From contig CANRMI010000008.1 of the NCBI GenBank assembly GCA_947631685.1, positions 45,551-109,550 on the forward strand: a DNA stretch of 64,000 bases, given 5' to 3'. Shown here piece by piece: positions 25,792-35,606 of this stretch. The notes under the pieces are model-generated. The model did not search any database. It saw nothing but the letters and a program-made list of their open reading frames with translations, and had not been told where the DNA came from. The number at the start of each line of letters is the position of its first letter. The first letter of the stretch is position 1. The position numbers were made by a program, and so were the translations under genes. This stretch comes from an uncultured Lachnospiraceae bacterium (GTDB lineage Bacteria; Bacillota; Clostridia; Lachnospirales; Lachnospiraceae).

Positions 25792-27266
25792 AGTATTCCA
25801 TTAAAAAGCAGTTCGCGTTTACTTTTACCGGGCTCATGGCAGTCGCTTTGCTTGCCTGCTGGCTGATCAACAGTACCTTTTTGAGCAGCTATTATGAGCA
25901 GAAAAGGGAAAGAGCGGTGAAAGAGACCTACAATATCCTAAACGACGCGGCAAAAAAAGGAACCTTAGGAGAAGAGTCCTTTGCCATTGAGTTGGAGAAA
26001 ATATCGGGACGCTACAATATCATGGGGGTTGTGCAGGAAGCGGACGGCCCCATTATGGGGACTTTCGGAAATGATATGGTGATGCTGCAGAGGCTTTTGT
26101 GGGAAAGGCTCTATGCTCCCGTGGAGGATACCCGTCTGCTGGAGGAAACGGACAATTACAGCATACAGCTGGTGGTGGATCCTAAGACCAAGACGGAATA
26201 TATGGAAATGGTGGGCCGGCTGGATGAAGGCCAGGTCTTTTATATGCGCACTCCCATGGAAAATATCCGGGAGAGTGTCCAGATCGCCAACCGTTTCCTG
26301 TTTTATGTGGGGATCCTGGGGGTGCTTTTAAGCAGTATCGTCATCTGGATGGTGTCCAAGAAAGTGACGGAGCCCATCCTGGAGCTGGCGGATATTTCCC
26401 AGCGTATGACAAACCTGGATTTTGAGGCAAAGTACACGGGAAAGAGTAAAAACGAGATAGCGCTGCTGGGAGATAATATCAATAAGCTCTCCGAGGCCCT
26501 GGAAGAGACGATACGGGAATTGAAAACCGCCAACAACGAACTGTTGAAGGATCTGGAGCAGAGAAATAAGACCGACGAGATGCGCAAGGAATTTCTTTCC
26601 AATGTGTCCCATGAATTAAAAACGCCTATAGCGCTCATACAAGGCTACGCGGAGGGCCTCAGGGAGGGAATCAGCGAGGATGAGGAGAGCCGGAATTATT
26701 ACTGTGACGTGATCATGGACGAAGCCGGCAAGATGAACAGCATGGTAAAGAGCCTCATGACCTTGAACGAGCTGGAATTTGGGCATGATGTGATCAATAT
26801 GGAGCGGTTTGACCTCACCGCCCTGATCAGAGGCTGTATCCAGTCGTCACAGCTTCTTACGAGACAGCGGGGGATCTCGGTACGGATGAAAGAATACCCG
26901 CCGGTCTTTGTATGGGGGGATGAATTTAAAACGGAAGAGGTGTTCAGGAATTACTTCTCCAACGGGATCAATTACTGCGAGGGAGAAAAGATCATCGACG
27001 TCCGCCTGGAGCAGCGGGAAGACAAGGTGCGGGTAACGGTATTCAATACGGGGAAGCCCATTCCGGAAGAGTGTATGGGGCGCATCTGGGAGAAATTTTA
27101 CAAAGTGGACAAGGCCAGGACCAGAGAGTACGGCGGCAGCGGGGTGGGTCTTTCCATCGTAAAGGCGATCATGGACGCTTTTCACCAGTCCTACGGAGCG
27201 GTAAACTGCGAGGGAGGCGTGGAGTTCTGGTTTGAGTTGGAAACGGTGCGGAAAGAACAGGCGTGA
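25788..27266 (+). CDS. Sensor histidine kinase
   Basis: 492 residues. Two membrane helices (about 9-30 and 167-189) flank an extracytoplasmic sensor region of about 135 residues. A HAMP linker, a coiled coil, HisKA with phosphoacceptor H275 (NVSHELKTPIALIQGY), and the ATPase domain follow: N box NYFSNGINYC, G1 VFNTGKPIPEE, F box WEKFYKVDKART, G2 GGSGVGLSIV. It autophosphorylates and passes phosphate to the regulator encoded just upstream. The sensor domain does not match a ligand class that can be named from sequence. Confidence 0.95.
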   Translation: MKYSIKKQFAFTFTGLMAVALLACWLINSTFLSSYYEQKRERAVKETYNILNDAAKKGTLGEESFAIELEKISGRYNIMGVVQEADGPIMGTFGNDMVMLQRLLWERLYAPVEDTRLLEETDNYSIQLVVDPKTKTEYMEMVGRLDEGQVFYMRTPMENIRESVQIANRFLFYVGILGVLLSSIVIWMVSKKVTEPILELADISQRMTNLDFEAKYTGKSKNEIALLGDNINKLSEALEETIRELKTANNELLKDLEQRNKTDEMRKEFLSNVSHELKTPIALIQGYAEGLREGISEDEESRNYYCDVIMDEAGKMNSMVKSLMTLNELEFGHDVINMERFDLTALIRGCIQSSQLLTRQRGISVRMKEYPPVFVWGDEFKTEEVFRNYFSNGINYCEGEKIIDVRLEQREDKVRVTVFNTGKPIPEECMGRIWEKFYKVDKARTREYGGSGVGLSIVKAIMDAFHQSYGAVNCEGGVEFWFELETVRKEQA

Positions 27267-27286
27267 GGCGTTTTTGCAAAATCATA

Positions 27287-27316
27287 TTGAAAGCGGTGCC
27301 TCTTAGGTGGTAAACT
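27287..27316 (+). promoter_or_regulatory. Possible promoter of the polytopic membrane protein gene
   Basis: TTGAAA (27287-27292), 18 bp, TAAACT (27311-27316) with a TGG extended -10, as at secG. Confidence 0.4.
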
Positions 27317-27349
27317 GTCACCAGAATGAGGCAAAAGGGGATGACAGAA

Positions 27350-29467
27350 ATGGTGGACGAACGGAAAGCGGAACTGGAACAGCAGCTCGCATGGCTGATA
27401 GGCCAGTCCCGGGACAGATATTTTACGGAGTATTTGGAAGATCTGCGAAACAGGCTGCGGCAGGATGCGGTAACGGCGGAATACGCGGCGGAAGAGATTG
27501 CGCGTACCAGCAGGCTTTACAGCCAGAGAATGGCGGCTTTCAGGCAGCAGGAGGCAGTTTTCGGGCAGCAGGAGGCGGCAGCGGGAGAGAACAGGAGCGG
27601 CAGCGTAGAGTCTACCGTAAGACCCGGTATGTCCTCTATGGCCCGCAAGGCGGAGGAAAATAAAAAGGGCAGTGTAGAGTTTACCATAGGAGCGGGTGTG
27701 CTGGGGATCCTGGGCGTACTGTTCCTTTTGATCGCCTTTGTGATCATGGGCATTACGTACATGAGCGGCCTGGTGAAAGGCATTTCCCTCTATGTTATAG
27801 CTATAGCGGTGCTTCTGTTCTCAGAACTGATGTTAAACCGGAAAATGCCCAAGTTCGCGGTGGCCGTCACGGCGCTGGGCATCGGAGGGCTCTATCTTTC
27901 CACCATGCTGAACTATCTCTATCTGCAGAATTTTAACGGCTATGTGACTATGGGAGCAACGGTGCTCATTTCCCTGCTGGCTGTATTCATAAGCAGAAAG
28001 CGGGATTCCCTGACACTGAAGATCATCAGTTTTACCGGCTGCTATATCGGTCTCTTTCCTACGGGGCAGTCCTTTCTGGCTTATGAAAAGGCCGCGGAAA
28101 GCTCTGTGAAGGTGACGCATTTTCTGGTGGCGGCGGGGGTGCTTTTTATCGTGAACCTGATGACCTTGTTCCTGCCGGTCAAAAAAAATAAAAATGCTGC
28201 CAACATGCTCCATATGATATTGAATACCTGCTTTTCCGTGGCTTTTGCTGTCACGGCATTTTTCAGGCTGGATACCTGCGTGCCCATTTTGTGGTATCTG
28301 CTCGGCATGATACTGGTACAAGGGCTGATCTTCTTTGTGATGGCGGGGAAAAATAAAGAGGACAGCATGCGGGACGTGTGGGATATAACGCGGGATATGG
28401 CAGTGTATCTGTGCGCGGACATCGTACTCCGTTTCGTGGTCTGCCTGTTTTATCTGCTGGCGGCCGAGCAGAGCGGAGAGGCTTTTCTGCTGCGGGATAT
28501 GCATCTTTTGACGGCGGGATTTTTCCTGGCCGGACTCTTTGTTTTCTTCCTGTTTATCAAGAAGGATCTAAAGTGGCTGCAGTATATGCTTTTCACCTTT
28601 CAGACACTGGCTGTCTACGGACTGCTTCTGCTTTGGATCAAGACACTTTACTGGTGGTGCCTGGGAGTGGTATTGGGACTGTTTTTATTATCCAAGGTCC
28701 TATCCCGGGTAAAGACGCTCAAGATCAGCGAATTGCTGGTGACTCTGTGGACAGCCTGTGTGGCGTTATACTATTTTAAGGAATTTCATCCCCTGTCCGC
28801 TCTGTGCGTCCTGGGCGCGTTTGCACTGTCCCTGGCAGCGCTGCATGAGTGGCGCTCTCTGTATGAAGAGATCTTTATCCTGCTGCTGGAATGCTTTGTA
28901 CTTTTCCACTTCAGAAACGTCCTGACGCCCGCAATCATGGTATGTATTTTGTTCCTGGGGGTAAGCGGCTTCAATTACATTCGTTTTTTCAGGGACAAGA
29001 ATACCTGTATTTTCAACTATATCAATCTGGGTCTGATGGGGAGTATCTACCTGGCGGCCGCCTTTTTTAAGGATCACTATTCCTATGGCGCACTGCTGTT
29101 ATTGGGAGTGACCTTTATCCTGCTCATGTTCCATGAACGGTTTGGCATGGGCTTTCGGTTCAAGCATATGATCCTGGTACTGTTTGTGTGCTATATGGTG
29201 CTGATCTGGGAGTTGCCCATCTCTGTTTTCAAGAGCGCTCTTTTAATGGTGGCGGCGATAGCGGCAATCATAGCCGGCTTTATCCTGAAAGAAAAGAACC
29301 TGCGGATCACGGGGCTGGCGCTGACGCTGGCCGTCTGTGGGAAAATGGTGGTGTACGACTTCGCGGCGGAAGATACCATGGCCAAGATGCTGGTGTTTAT
29401 GATCGTGGGCCTGATCGCGCTGATCATATCAGGAATATACATTGCATTGGAAAAGAAAATAGTGTAA
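27350..29467 (+). CDS. Large polytopic membrane protein, DUF2339-like
   Basis: 705 residues from ATG 27350, which has GGGG nine bases upstream; ATGs at 27326 and 27341 are in frame and possible. A charged, helical, Gln-rich cytoplasmic region (about 1-100) is followed by EFTIGAGVLGILGVLFLLIAF and at least 15 more hydrophobic segments to the end. This arrangement, with an FTIG.G.LG..G first helix, resembles DUF2339 proteins, whose role is unknown. The lipoprotein gene 38 bp downstream is probably co-transcribed. Confidence 0.7.
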   Translation: MVDERKAELEQQLAWLIGQSRDRYFTEYLEDLRNRLRQDAVTAEYAAEEIARTSRLYSQRMAAFRQQEAVFGQQEAAAGENRSGSVESTVRPGMSSMARKAEENKKGSVEFTIGAGVLGILGVLFLLIAFVIMGITYMSGLVKGISLYVIAIAVLLFSELMLNRKMPKFAVAVTALGIGGLYLSTMLNYLYLQNFNGYVTMGATVLISLLAVFISRKRDSLTLKIISFTGCYIGLFPTGQSFLAYEKAAESSVKVTHFLVAAGVLFIVNLMTLFLPVKKNKNAANMLHMILNTCFSVAFAVTAFFRLDTCVPILWYLLGMILVQGLIFFVMAGKNKEDSMRDVWDITRDMAVYLCADIVLRFVVCLFYLLAAEQSGEAFLLRDMHLLTAGFFLAGLFVFFLFIKKDLKWLQYMLFTFQTLAVYGLLLLWIKTLYWWCLGVVLGLFLLSKVLSRVKTLKISELLVTLWTACVALYYFKEFHPLSALCVLGAFALSLAALHEWRSLYEEIFILLLECFVLFHFRNVLTPAIMVCILFLGVSGFNYIRFFRDKNTCIFNYINLGLMGSIYLAAAFFKDHYSYGALLLLGVTFILLMFHERFGMGFRFKHMILVLFVCYMVLIWELPISVFKSALLMVAAIAAIIAGFILKEKNLRITGLALTLAVCGKMVVYDFAAEDTMAKMLVFMIVGLIALIISGIYIALEKKIV

Positions 29468-29504
29468 ATTATAAGTAGCCAGGTTTTGAATAACGGAGAA
29501 ACGT

Positions 29505-30218
29505 ATGAAAAAGAAAACGATCGTGACTACAATCTGTATAGGCAGTCTGTCAGTATTCTCAGGCTGCGGTGCGGCACTGCCGGATATGACAAAAGAACAG
29601 GAGGACGCCATTGTAGAGTACGCTGCCGATGTGGTGATGCGTTATACCAAAGACTATGACAGCAAGCTGGTGGATCTTTCCCTGTATGCGGAGGAAACAC
29701 AACCGGAAGAACCGGAGGAAGTTCCCCCGGAGGAAGAAACGCCTTCCCAGACACCGGATACCCCCGTCGTGGACATATCGGAAGAGGAACCGGAGGGCGA
29801 TATAGCCCAGGTGCTGCTGCCGGAGGGCATAACGTTGCGTTTCACGGGCAGCAGGGCGGTGGATACCTACCCGGACGGGGATTCGGCCAATCCGTATTTT
29901 GCCATGGACGCCTCTGCCGGCAATAAGATGCTGGTTCTGGAATTTTTACTGGGCAATACCACGGGAGAAACCCAAGAGGTGGATCTTTATTCCATGGCAC
30001 CCCGATTTACTCTTCTGATCAACGATACGGAGAAACAGCCCGTACTGGCCACCATGCTCTTAGACGATCTGAGCACCTATATGGGCAGTCTGGAGGCGGG
30101 AGAAGAAGTAAAGCTGGTATTAATAGCGGAAATAGATGAGAATCTGGCAGAAAGTATCGAAACACTGCGTCTGTCCGTTTCCGCGGGTGGAAACAGTGTG
30201 GTTATGCCTCTGCAGTAG
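29505..30218 (+). CDS. Hypothetical lipoprotein
   Basis: 237 residues. Lipobox FSGC (Cys21) after a basic, hydrophobic signal peptide. An acidic Pro/Glu/Thr-rich linker (about 66-95) tethers a C-terminal domain of about 130 residues with beta strands (MLVLEFLLGNTTGETQEVDL, then KLVLIAEIDENLAESIETLRL). The fold resembles the immunoglobulin-like DUF4352 type, but this is not certain. It faces the outside of the membrane and follows the polytopic protein gene. Confidence 0.7.
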   Translation: MKKKTIVTTICIGSLSVFSGCGAALPDMTKEQEDAIVEYAADVVMRYTKDYDSKLVDLSLYAEETQPEEPEEVPPEEETPSQTPDTPVVDISEEEPEGDIAQVLLPEGITLRFTGSRAVDTYPDGDSANPYFAMDASAGNKMLVLEFLLGNTTGETQEVDLYSMAPRFTLLINDTEKQPVLATMLLDDLSTYMGSLEAGEEVKLVLIAEIDENLAESIETLRLSVSAGGNSVVMPLQ

Positions 30219-30229
30219 TACGCCTGCCT

Positions 30230-31024
30230 TTAATAAAAGCGAAAATGGGAAAGCGCTTTTGCAATCCCATCTTCGCTGGCCTTGGCTGTGACATAAGAAG
30301 CGATCTCAAACAGAGAGGCAGGAGAAGCGTTTCCCATGACAACGCTGTTGGGCAGATGGGTGAGCATGGACAGGTCGTTGTTGCTGTCGCCGAAAGCGTA
30401 GGCGTTTTCTTTTGGAATCTGATAGTAGGAGAGAACGGCGTCGATCCCCGTTGCCTTGGAGAAGCCGAGGGGAACAAATTCCCGAAAGGTGCCGCCCCTG
30501 TCGATGCACTGGAAAGAAGCGTCGCTGACGGCCCGGAACGCCTCCAGCTGCCAGGGCTCCTCATACCATATGACAAACTTGTCACAAAAGAAGTTGGGGT
30601 TTTCCAGATCCTCCGGCATCCGGTAGAAACGGCTGACAAAGGAGCGATACAGGCGTATGGCCTTGGGATGCTTCAAGGGCCGGGAGAGATCGAAAGCCAC
30701 TTCTTTTCGGGATTCAAATAAAATATCCACACCGATCTTACGGGCCAGAAGGAGCATTTTCAGAGTGGTTTCATGGGATTGGGGAACATAGAGGATGTCC
30801 CTGCCGCCGCAGTAGATATTGGTGCCGCAGCCGCAGATATAACCGTCGAAACCGATGTCTTTAAAGCGCTGTTCCACGTTCTGGAAGCAGCGTCCCGTAT
30901 TGATAAACATCAGGCTGCCCTTTTCCCTGGATCTGCGTATGGCCGCTACGGCGCTGACGGGAATGGAACCGTCTATTTCGGATGTCAGAGTTCCGTCAAT
31001 ATCAAAAAAAGCGATCTGCCTCAT
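30230..31024 (-). CDS. HAD-superfamily (Cof-type) phosphatase
   Basis: 264 residues. Motif I FFDIDGTLT (D8, D10), motif II INTGR, a Cof-type cap in the middle, motif III Lys region (GFSKATGIDAVL) and motif IV FGDSNNDLSML. Members hydrolyse sugar phosphates, flavin or pyridoxal phosphates; the substrate here cannot be assigned. It converges with the lipoprotein gene at 30218, leaving an 11 bp gap with no visible terminator. Confidence 0.9.
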   Translation of the reverse strand: MRQIAFFDIDGTLTSEIDGSIPVSAVAAIRRSREKGSLMFINTGRCFQNVEQRFKDIGFDGYICGCGTNIYCGGRDILYVPQSHETTLKMLLLARKIGVDILFESRKEVAFDLSRPLKHPKAIRLYRSFVSRFYRMPEDLENPNFFCDKFVIWYEEPWQLEAFRAVSDASFQCIDRGGTFREFVPLGFSKATGIDAVLSYYQIPKENAYAFGDSNNDLSMLTHLPNSVVMGNASPASLFEIASYVTAKASEDGIAKALSHFRFY

Positions 31025-31163
31025 AGAACCTCCCTCGCATGTGACAAAAACGTCAGGTCAAACATGGTAAAAAATATTATAAAGGCAGAAATAGGGAATG
31101 TCAAAGCGCTAAAATATTTTTTGTACAAAATATATATTTTTTGTGTTCAATTTAACTTGTTTA

Positions 31164-31172
31164 TGATATAAT
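31164..31172 (+). promoter_or_regulatory. Extended -10 element upstream of the cheV-like gene
   Basis: TGA followed by TATAAT at 31167-31172. The -35 is poor, and the upstream DNA is very AT-rich (31111-31160), which could act as an UP-like element or a curved region. Confidence 0.5.
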
Positions 31173-31224
31173 GTGATTAGGCGTAGTTTCATTTACGGCA
31201 GACGATTCTTTGAGAGGTGAAAGC

Positions 31225-32118
31225 ATGGATACAAAGATATTATTGGAAAACGGTACCAACGAGTTGGAAGTTTTGGAATTTACACTGGACAACAATTCCT
31301 ACGGGATCAATGTGGCAAAGATAAAAGAGATCATCAATTACCAGCCCGTGACGCCGATCCCCAACTCACATCCCAGTATTGAAGGCATTTTTATGCCCCG
31401 TGACAAGATGATCACGGCAATTGATCTAAAGAACTGTCTGCAGCGAGGCGTTTCCGGCGAGAACGGCCTGTTTATCATTACCAATTTCAACAGTCTGGAT
31501 ATTGCGTTCCATGTGGACAGCGTGGTGGGGATCCATCGTATGTCCTGGACGGATATTATCAAACCGGATGCCACCATAGCTTCTGAAAGCACCGCTTCCG
31601 GTATCATCAAGGTAAATGATAAGCTGATCATTATTCTGGATTTTGAGAGGATTGTAGCGGAGATCAATCCGGAGACCGGTCTTCGGACTGAACAGCTGGA
31701 GGCTCTGGGCGAGCGGGAGAGATGCAATGTGCCCCTGCTCATAGCGGAGGATTCCCCGCTCTTGAACCGTCTGATCGTGGACGCACTCCACAAATCAGGA
31801 TACACCAATCTGATACATACCGCCAATGGCAAGGAGGCTTATGAGATCATCGAGCACTTCAAGGAGGAGGGTACCTTAAACGAGCATGTGCAGTGTGTGA
31901 TCACCGACATTGAGATGCCCATCATGGACGGACATCGTCTCACCAAGCTGATTAAGACCGATGATGCTACAAAAGATATTCCCGTTGTGATCTTCTCCTC
32001 ATTGGTGAATGACGAAATGAAGATAAAAGGAGAGCAGTTAGGGGCCGACGCCCAGCTTTCCAAACCCGAAATCGGAAAGCTGGTAAACGTGCTGGACGAT
32101 CTGTTGAGAACGAAGTAA
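31225..32118 (+). CDS. cheV: CheV-like chemotaxis coupling protein (CheW plus receiver)
   Basis: 297 residues from ATG 31225, which has AGAGGTG nearby; the frame opens at a TTG at 31210. An N-terminal CheW domain (LEFTLDNNSYGINVAKIKEII, then IPNSHPSIEGIF) is joined to a receiver domain with acidic IAEDSP, phosphoacceptor Asp in VITDIEMPIMDG, and VIFSSL. In the family CheV couples receptors to CheA and adapts by phosphorylation. No other chemotaxis or flagellar gene is in the window, so it is an orphan here. Confidence 0.9.
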   Translation: MDTKILLENGTNELEVLEFTLDNNSYGINVAKIKEIINYQPVTPIPNSHPSIEGIFMPRDKMITAIDLKNCLQRGVSGENGLFIITNFNSLDIAFHVDSVVGIHRMSWTDIIKPDATIASESTASGIIKVNDKLIIILDFERIVAEINPETGLRTEQLEALGERERCNVPLLIAEDSPLLNRLIVDALHKSGYTNLIHTANGKEAYEIIEHFKEEGTLNEHVQCVITDIEMPIMDGHRLTKLIKTDDATKDIPVVIFSSLVNDEMKIKGEQLGADAQLSKPEIGKLVNVLDDLLRTK

Positions 32119-32129
32119 ATGATAAGGGC

Positions 32130-32157
32130 GAAAAGCAGGGAGTTTTCCCTGCTTTTC
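32130..32157 (+). terminator. Hairpin terminator after cheV-like gene
   Basis: GAAAAGCAGGGA (32130-32141) and TCCCTGCTTTTC (32146-32157) form a perfect 12 bp stem with a 4-nt loop. The T-tract is inside the right arm, as in bidirectional terminators. Confidence 0.7.
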
Positions 32158-32173
32158 TGATAAAGGGGACTCT

Positions 32174-32938
32174 ATGTCGGAATTGGAACGGATATTGTCG
32201 GAAGCGGATATGGTGCTGGCAGGCGTCGGAGAAGAGTTTGACGGAATGGAGCTCTTGCGGACAAATGAGGAGTATGGACGGCTCTGCCGGAGCGCGGCGG
32301 AGGCGGGCGCCCAGTGGGCTGTGCCGTATCTGCACCGGTATTTTCTGAAAGATGATCCCAGGGTAAAGAAAGCATACCACAATCTGGGCGCGCTTCTGGA
32401 GCATAAAAACTATTTTGTGATCACCACCTGCATGGATGACCTCATTGAGGAGGCGGGACTGAAACCGGAGCGGATCACCGCTCCCTGCGGAAGCTTTGAC
32501 AGACTGCAATGCTCTGCTGGCTGCGAGGGCAGTATAGTCCCGGGAGAAGCGGCCTTTTACGCGGAACTGGACGAGGTATTGGAAGGCAGGAAAACCTGGC
32601 AGGAATTGGACAGACCTAAATGCGGCATCTGCGGCGGGGATATGGAGTGCAATACGCTCTATGCGGAAAAATATCTGGAAGAGGGCTATGCGGAAAGCTT
32701 TGAACGCTACCGGAAATGGCTGCAGGGCACTTTGAATCACAGGCTCTGCGTGCTGGAACTGGGAGCCGGTATGCTGTTCGCCAACGTACTGCGCTTCAGG
32801 CTGGAAAAAATAGTGTCGCTGAACCAAAAGGCGGAATTGATTCGTGTGCACAGCCATCTGTACCAGCTTCCGGCGGAATTGGCGGGCAGGGGAAAAGGAA
32901 TTTCACAAAATGCGGTGGATTTTATGGCGGAAATATAA
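32174..32938 (+). CDS. Sirtuin-like (SIR2 family) protein lacking the canonical catalytic His
   Basis: 254 residues. The order of Sir2 elements is visible: a nucleotide-binding start VLAGVGEEF (residue 14 on), ITTCMDDLIEEAG (cf. TQNxDxLxxxAG), a zinc module with CSAGC and CGICGG, and a late VLELGAG strand. The catalytic ELHG is replaced by APCGSF, and the Asn of TQN is also absent. This pattern, including G-x-F/Y-x-x-L-Q-C-S, recalls class M sirtuins (SirTM), which act as protein ADP-ribosyltransferases. The macrodomain and lipoate-carrier genes of that system are not adjacent. Activity is therefore uncertain. Confidence 0.7.
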   Translation: MSELERILSEADMVLAGVGEEFDGMELLRTNEEYGRLCRSAAEAGAQWAVPYLHRYFLKDDPRVKKAYHNLGALLEHKNYFVITTCMDDLIEEAGLKPERITAPCGSFDRLQCSAGCEGSIVPGEAAFYAELDEVLEGRKTWQELDRPKCGICGGDMECNTLYAEKYLEEGYAESFERYRKWLQGTLNHRLCVLELGAGMLFANVLRFRLEKIVSLNQKAELIRVHSHLYQLPAELAGRGKGISQNAVDFMAEI

Positions 32939-32995
32939 GAATTGTGGTACACTATGCTTGTTCCGCTCTGATTATGATAAAAACGAGGTTATTAC

Positions 32996-34966
32996 ATGAG
33001 TTCTAATGAGGAATATCTGGACAGCTTATTAAAATCCATGGGGGACGACGGAAATCTGCCCGCCGACGAGACCGATTTTTCCGCGGACATAGACGCTATG
33101 TTTGCGGAGCTGGAAAAGTCCGGGCGTCTGCCGGATCCCTATGAGGAAAAGGAAAAGAAAGAAGTCGGGCCGGAGTCTGCGTGGGAGCCGGAGCCAGAAC
33201 CGGAACCCATGCGGGAGCCAGAGCTTGAGCCCATCCCGGAGCCAGAACCGGAACCCATGCGGGAGCCAGAGCTTGAACCCATCCCGGAGCCGAAACCGGA
33301 GCCAATGCCAGAGCCAGAGCCTGAACCCAAACCGGAGCCCGATTCTGAACCCATCCCGGAACCGGCGCAGGACGATGCTATGGAAGATATGCAGGAGCTC
33401 CTGGACCTTTTCAATGTGCAAGGGGAAGAACTGCCCCAAACTGACGTAGACGAGCACAATGCGCAGGGAGAAGAACTGCCCAAAACTGACGAGGACGAGC
33501 ACAATGTGCAAGGGGAAGAACTGCCTCAAACCGCCGCGGACGAGCACAGTGCGGACGCTCAGGCTGAAGCGGGGGAAATTCTGCCGGATATGGGAGCCGC
33601 CGCGGAAGCGGAGAGCGCGCCTACCGTGGAGGGTACGCAGAATCTGAGCCAGGAAGAGATAGAAAATATGCTGGCTTCCTTTGGAAATGGAACCGAAGAG
33701 GGTGAGGAAGGGCGGCGGGGAGGAGATCCGTCTGCGGTGAATCCGGAGGAAGCGGATATACTGGCTCTTTTAGACAATATGAACGAAGAGGACGGCGCCG
33801 GTGAGATCAGCGAGCTGCTGACAAAGGCGGAAAACAATGAGGCAGTGGACGAGAGCATCTTTGACCGGGAGGATGAAGAACAGGCTGCTAGGGAGATTGC
33901 GGCGCTTTTGGGCGAAGAGGAGACCGATTTCGAAGAGGACGGAGAAAAGGCCGGAAAAAGAAAGGTCAAAAAGGAAAAGACTCCGAGAAAGAAAAAAGAA
34001 AAGAAGAAAAAGGCTCAATCCGACGGGGAAGAGGAAAATACCGGGGAGCGGAAAGCGCCGGGCCTTTTCGGCAGGCTGTTCGCGAAACTGACTGAAGAGG
34101 ACGAGAGTGAAGAAGAAAACGAAACGATCATGAAAGAGCTGGAGGCGGAGGACGCGGCCGCAGCCGGCAAAAAGAAAAAGAGGAAAAAAGGCCTGATGCC
34201 CAAAAAGGGCGGGGACGAAGAAGAGGAAGAGGAAACCGGCAAAAAGGGCAAAAAAGCAAAAGGCAAAAAGGGCGGCAAAAAAGAAAAGCCGGCAAAGGCG
34301 CCCAAACCCAAAAAGGAAAAGCCGGTAAAAGAACCGGCGGCAGAGGAAAAACCCTCTAAAAGGATTTCCAAAGCAAGCATTGTTGTGGTATGCTTATTTG
34401 CGGCCACTGTATTTGCGCTGGTGTTCATGGCGTCCACTTTCCTTTCCGGCATCCTGCAGAAGCAGAGGGCCAGAGAAGCCTTTGAGAACAGGGACTATCT
34501 AAGCTGCTATGAAGAGCTTTACGGTATGGACCTTTCTCCTGAGGAAGAAGAGATATTCTTCCATGCCCGCACTGTGCTGAAGGTGGAGCGGCGGCTGGAT
34601 AAATACGAAAAATACATCGAAGATTTTCAGGTCGTGGAGGCGCTGGATGTGCTGATGCAGGCCCTGGCGGATTATGACGCTCTGTACGCCGAGGCCCAGA
34701 GCTGCGGCGCGGAATCGGAGGTCAACGCGGTTTATGACAGGATTTACGGGATCCTGGAGCGGGATTACGGGCTGAGCAGGGAAGCGGCCCACGCGATCGC
34801 GGACTGTGAGGAAAGGGTGGAATATACTCGTTATCTGACGACGCTGGCCGAGGGCGGGCAGATCCAGACAGAAGAAAACGGGGAGACACTGCCCGGACAG
34901 GAAGATCAGATGCAGGATATACTGCCGGAGGAGGAAGAATTGCATCCTCCCGTATTCCTGGAGTAA
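32996..34966 (+). CDS. Repeat-rich acidic/basic membrane protein, function unknown
   Basis: 656 residues. In order: a short acidic N-terminus, an EP-rich tract of 16-residue units (about 66-125), three 15-residue repeats of [15 protein letters not shown] type (about 140-184), a long acidic region, a Lys/Glu region (about 315-460) with dense basic blocks, one membrane helix (about 463-485), and an extracytoplasmic helical domain of about 150 residues ([19 protein letters not shown]). The large intracellular part is probably disordered. No enzyme motif was seen. hisH starts 19 bp downstream, but a functional link is not evident. Confidence 0.7.
   Translation: MSSNEEYLDSLLKSMGDDGNLPADETDFSADIDAMFAELEKSGRLPDPYEEKEKKEVGPESAWEPEPEPEPMREPELEPIPEPEPEPMREPELEPIPEPKPEPMPEPEPEPKPEPDSEPIPEPAQDDAMEDMQELLDLFNVQGEELPQTDVDEHNAQGEELPKTDEDEHNVQGEELPQTAADEHSADAQAEAGEILPDMGAAAEAESAPTVEGTQNLSQEEIENMLASFGNGTEEGEEGRRGGDPSAVNPEEADILALLDNMNEEDGAGEISELLTKAENNEAVDESIFDREDEEQAAREIAALLGEEETDFEEDGEKAGKRKVKKEKTPRKKKEKKKKAQSDGEEENTGERKAPGLFGRLFAKLTEEDESEEENETIMKELEAEDAAAAGKKKKRKKGLMPKKGGDEEEEEETGKKGKKAKGKKGGKKEKPAKAPKPKKEKPVKEPAAEEKPSKRISKASIVVVCLFAATVFALVFMASTFLSGILQKQRAREAFENRDYLSCYEELYGMDLSPEEEEIFFHARTVLKVERRLDKYEKYIEDFQVVEALDVLMQALADYDALYAEAQSCGAESEVNAVYDRIYGILERDYGLSREAAHAIADCEERVEYTRYLTTLAEGGQIQTEENGETLPGQEDQMQDILPEEEELHPPVFLE
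33191..33286 (+). repeat. 48 bp tandem repeat (two near-identical copies)
   Basis: Copies at 33191-33238 and 33239-33286 differ at one visible position (gag/gaa) and encode [17 protein letters not shown] third, diverged unit follows. Confidence 0.9.
33413..33547 (+). repeat. 45 bp tandem repeat (three copies)
   Basis: Units at 33413, 33458 and 33503 encode [30 protein letters not shown] and [15 protein letters not shown]. Confidence 0.9.
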
Positions 34967-34985
34967 AGGGCAGGGAGAAGGACAG

Positions 34986-35606
34986 ATGACAGCGATTATC
35001 GACTATGACGCGGGAAATATAAAAAGCGTGGAAAAGGCATTGCAGTTTCTGGGAGAAGAGGCTGTGATCACCAGAGAACCCGAAGAAATACTGGGAGCGG
35101 ACAGGGTGATCCTGCCGGGAGTGGGCGCTTTCGGCGACGCTATGGAGAAGCTGGACAAATACGGCCTGATTCCGGTCATCCGCCGGACGGTAGAAGAAAA
35201 ACGGCCTCTTTTAGGGATCTGCCTGGGACTGCAGCTTTTATTTGAAAGCAGCGAGGAGAGCCCGGGAGTGCCGGGACTGGGACTTTTGAAAGGAAAGATC
35301 CTTAGGATTCCCCCGGATCGGGGCTTAAAGGTGCCGCATATCGGCTGGAACTCTCTGCGTTTTCCGCAAGAGAGCAGGCTTTTCACCGGTATTCCGGAGG
35401 GCGCCTATGTTTATTTTGTACATTCTTACTATCTTGCCGCGGAAGAGGAAGACATTGTGAACGCTGTCACGGAGTATGGCGTTTCCATCCATGCCGCGGT
35501 GGAAAAGGGCAGTCTTTTCGCCTGCCAGTTTCATCCGGAAAAAAGCTCTGATACGGGACTTGGCATCCTGAGGAATTTTGTGAAGCTGGGAAGGGAGAGG
35601 GACTGA
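34986..35606 (+). CDS. hisH: Imidazole glycerol phosphate synthase, glutaminase subunit HisH
   Basis: 206 residues. A class I glutamine amidotransferase that feeds ammonia to HisF in histidine (and AICAR) synthesis. [14 protein letters not shown] at the start, oxyanion region [11 protein letters not shown], nucleophile C79 in [15 protein letters not shown], and the His-x-Glu of [12 protein letters not shown]. The stop overlaps the hisF ATG (TGATG), so translation is coupled. Confidence 0.96.
   Translation: MTAIIDYDAGNIKSVEKALQFLGEEAVITREPEEILGADRVILPGVGAFGDAMEKLDKYGLIPVIRRTVEEKRPLLGICLGLQLLFESSEESPGVPGLGLLKGKILRIPPDRGLKVPHIGWNSLRFPQESRLFTGIPEGAYVYFVHSYYLAAEEEDIVNAVTEYGVSIHAAVEKGSLFACQFHPEKSSDTGLGILRNFVKLGRERD

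Noticed and set aside
33191..33547. CRISPR-like array
   Set aside because: The repeats are contiguous, in frame and coding, with no unique spacers and no cas genes.
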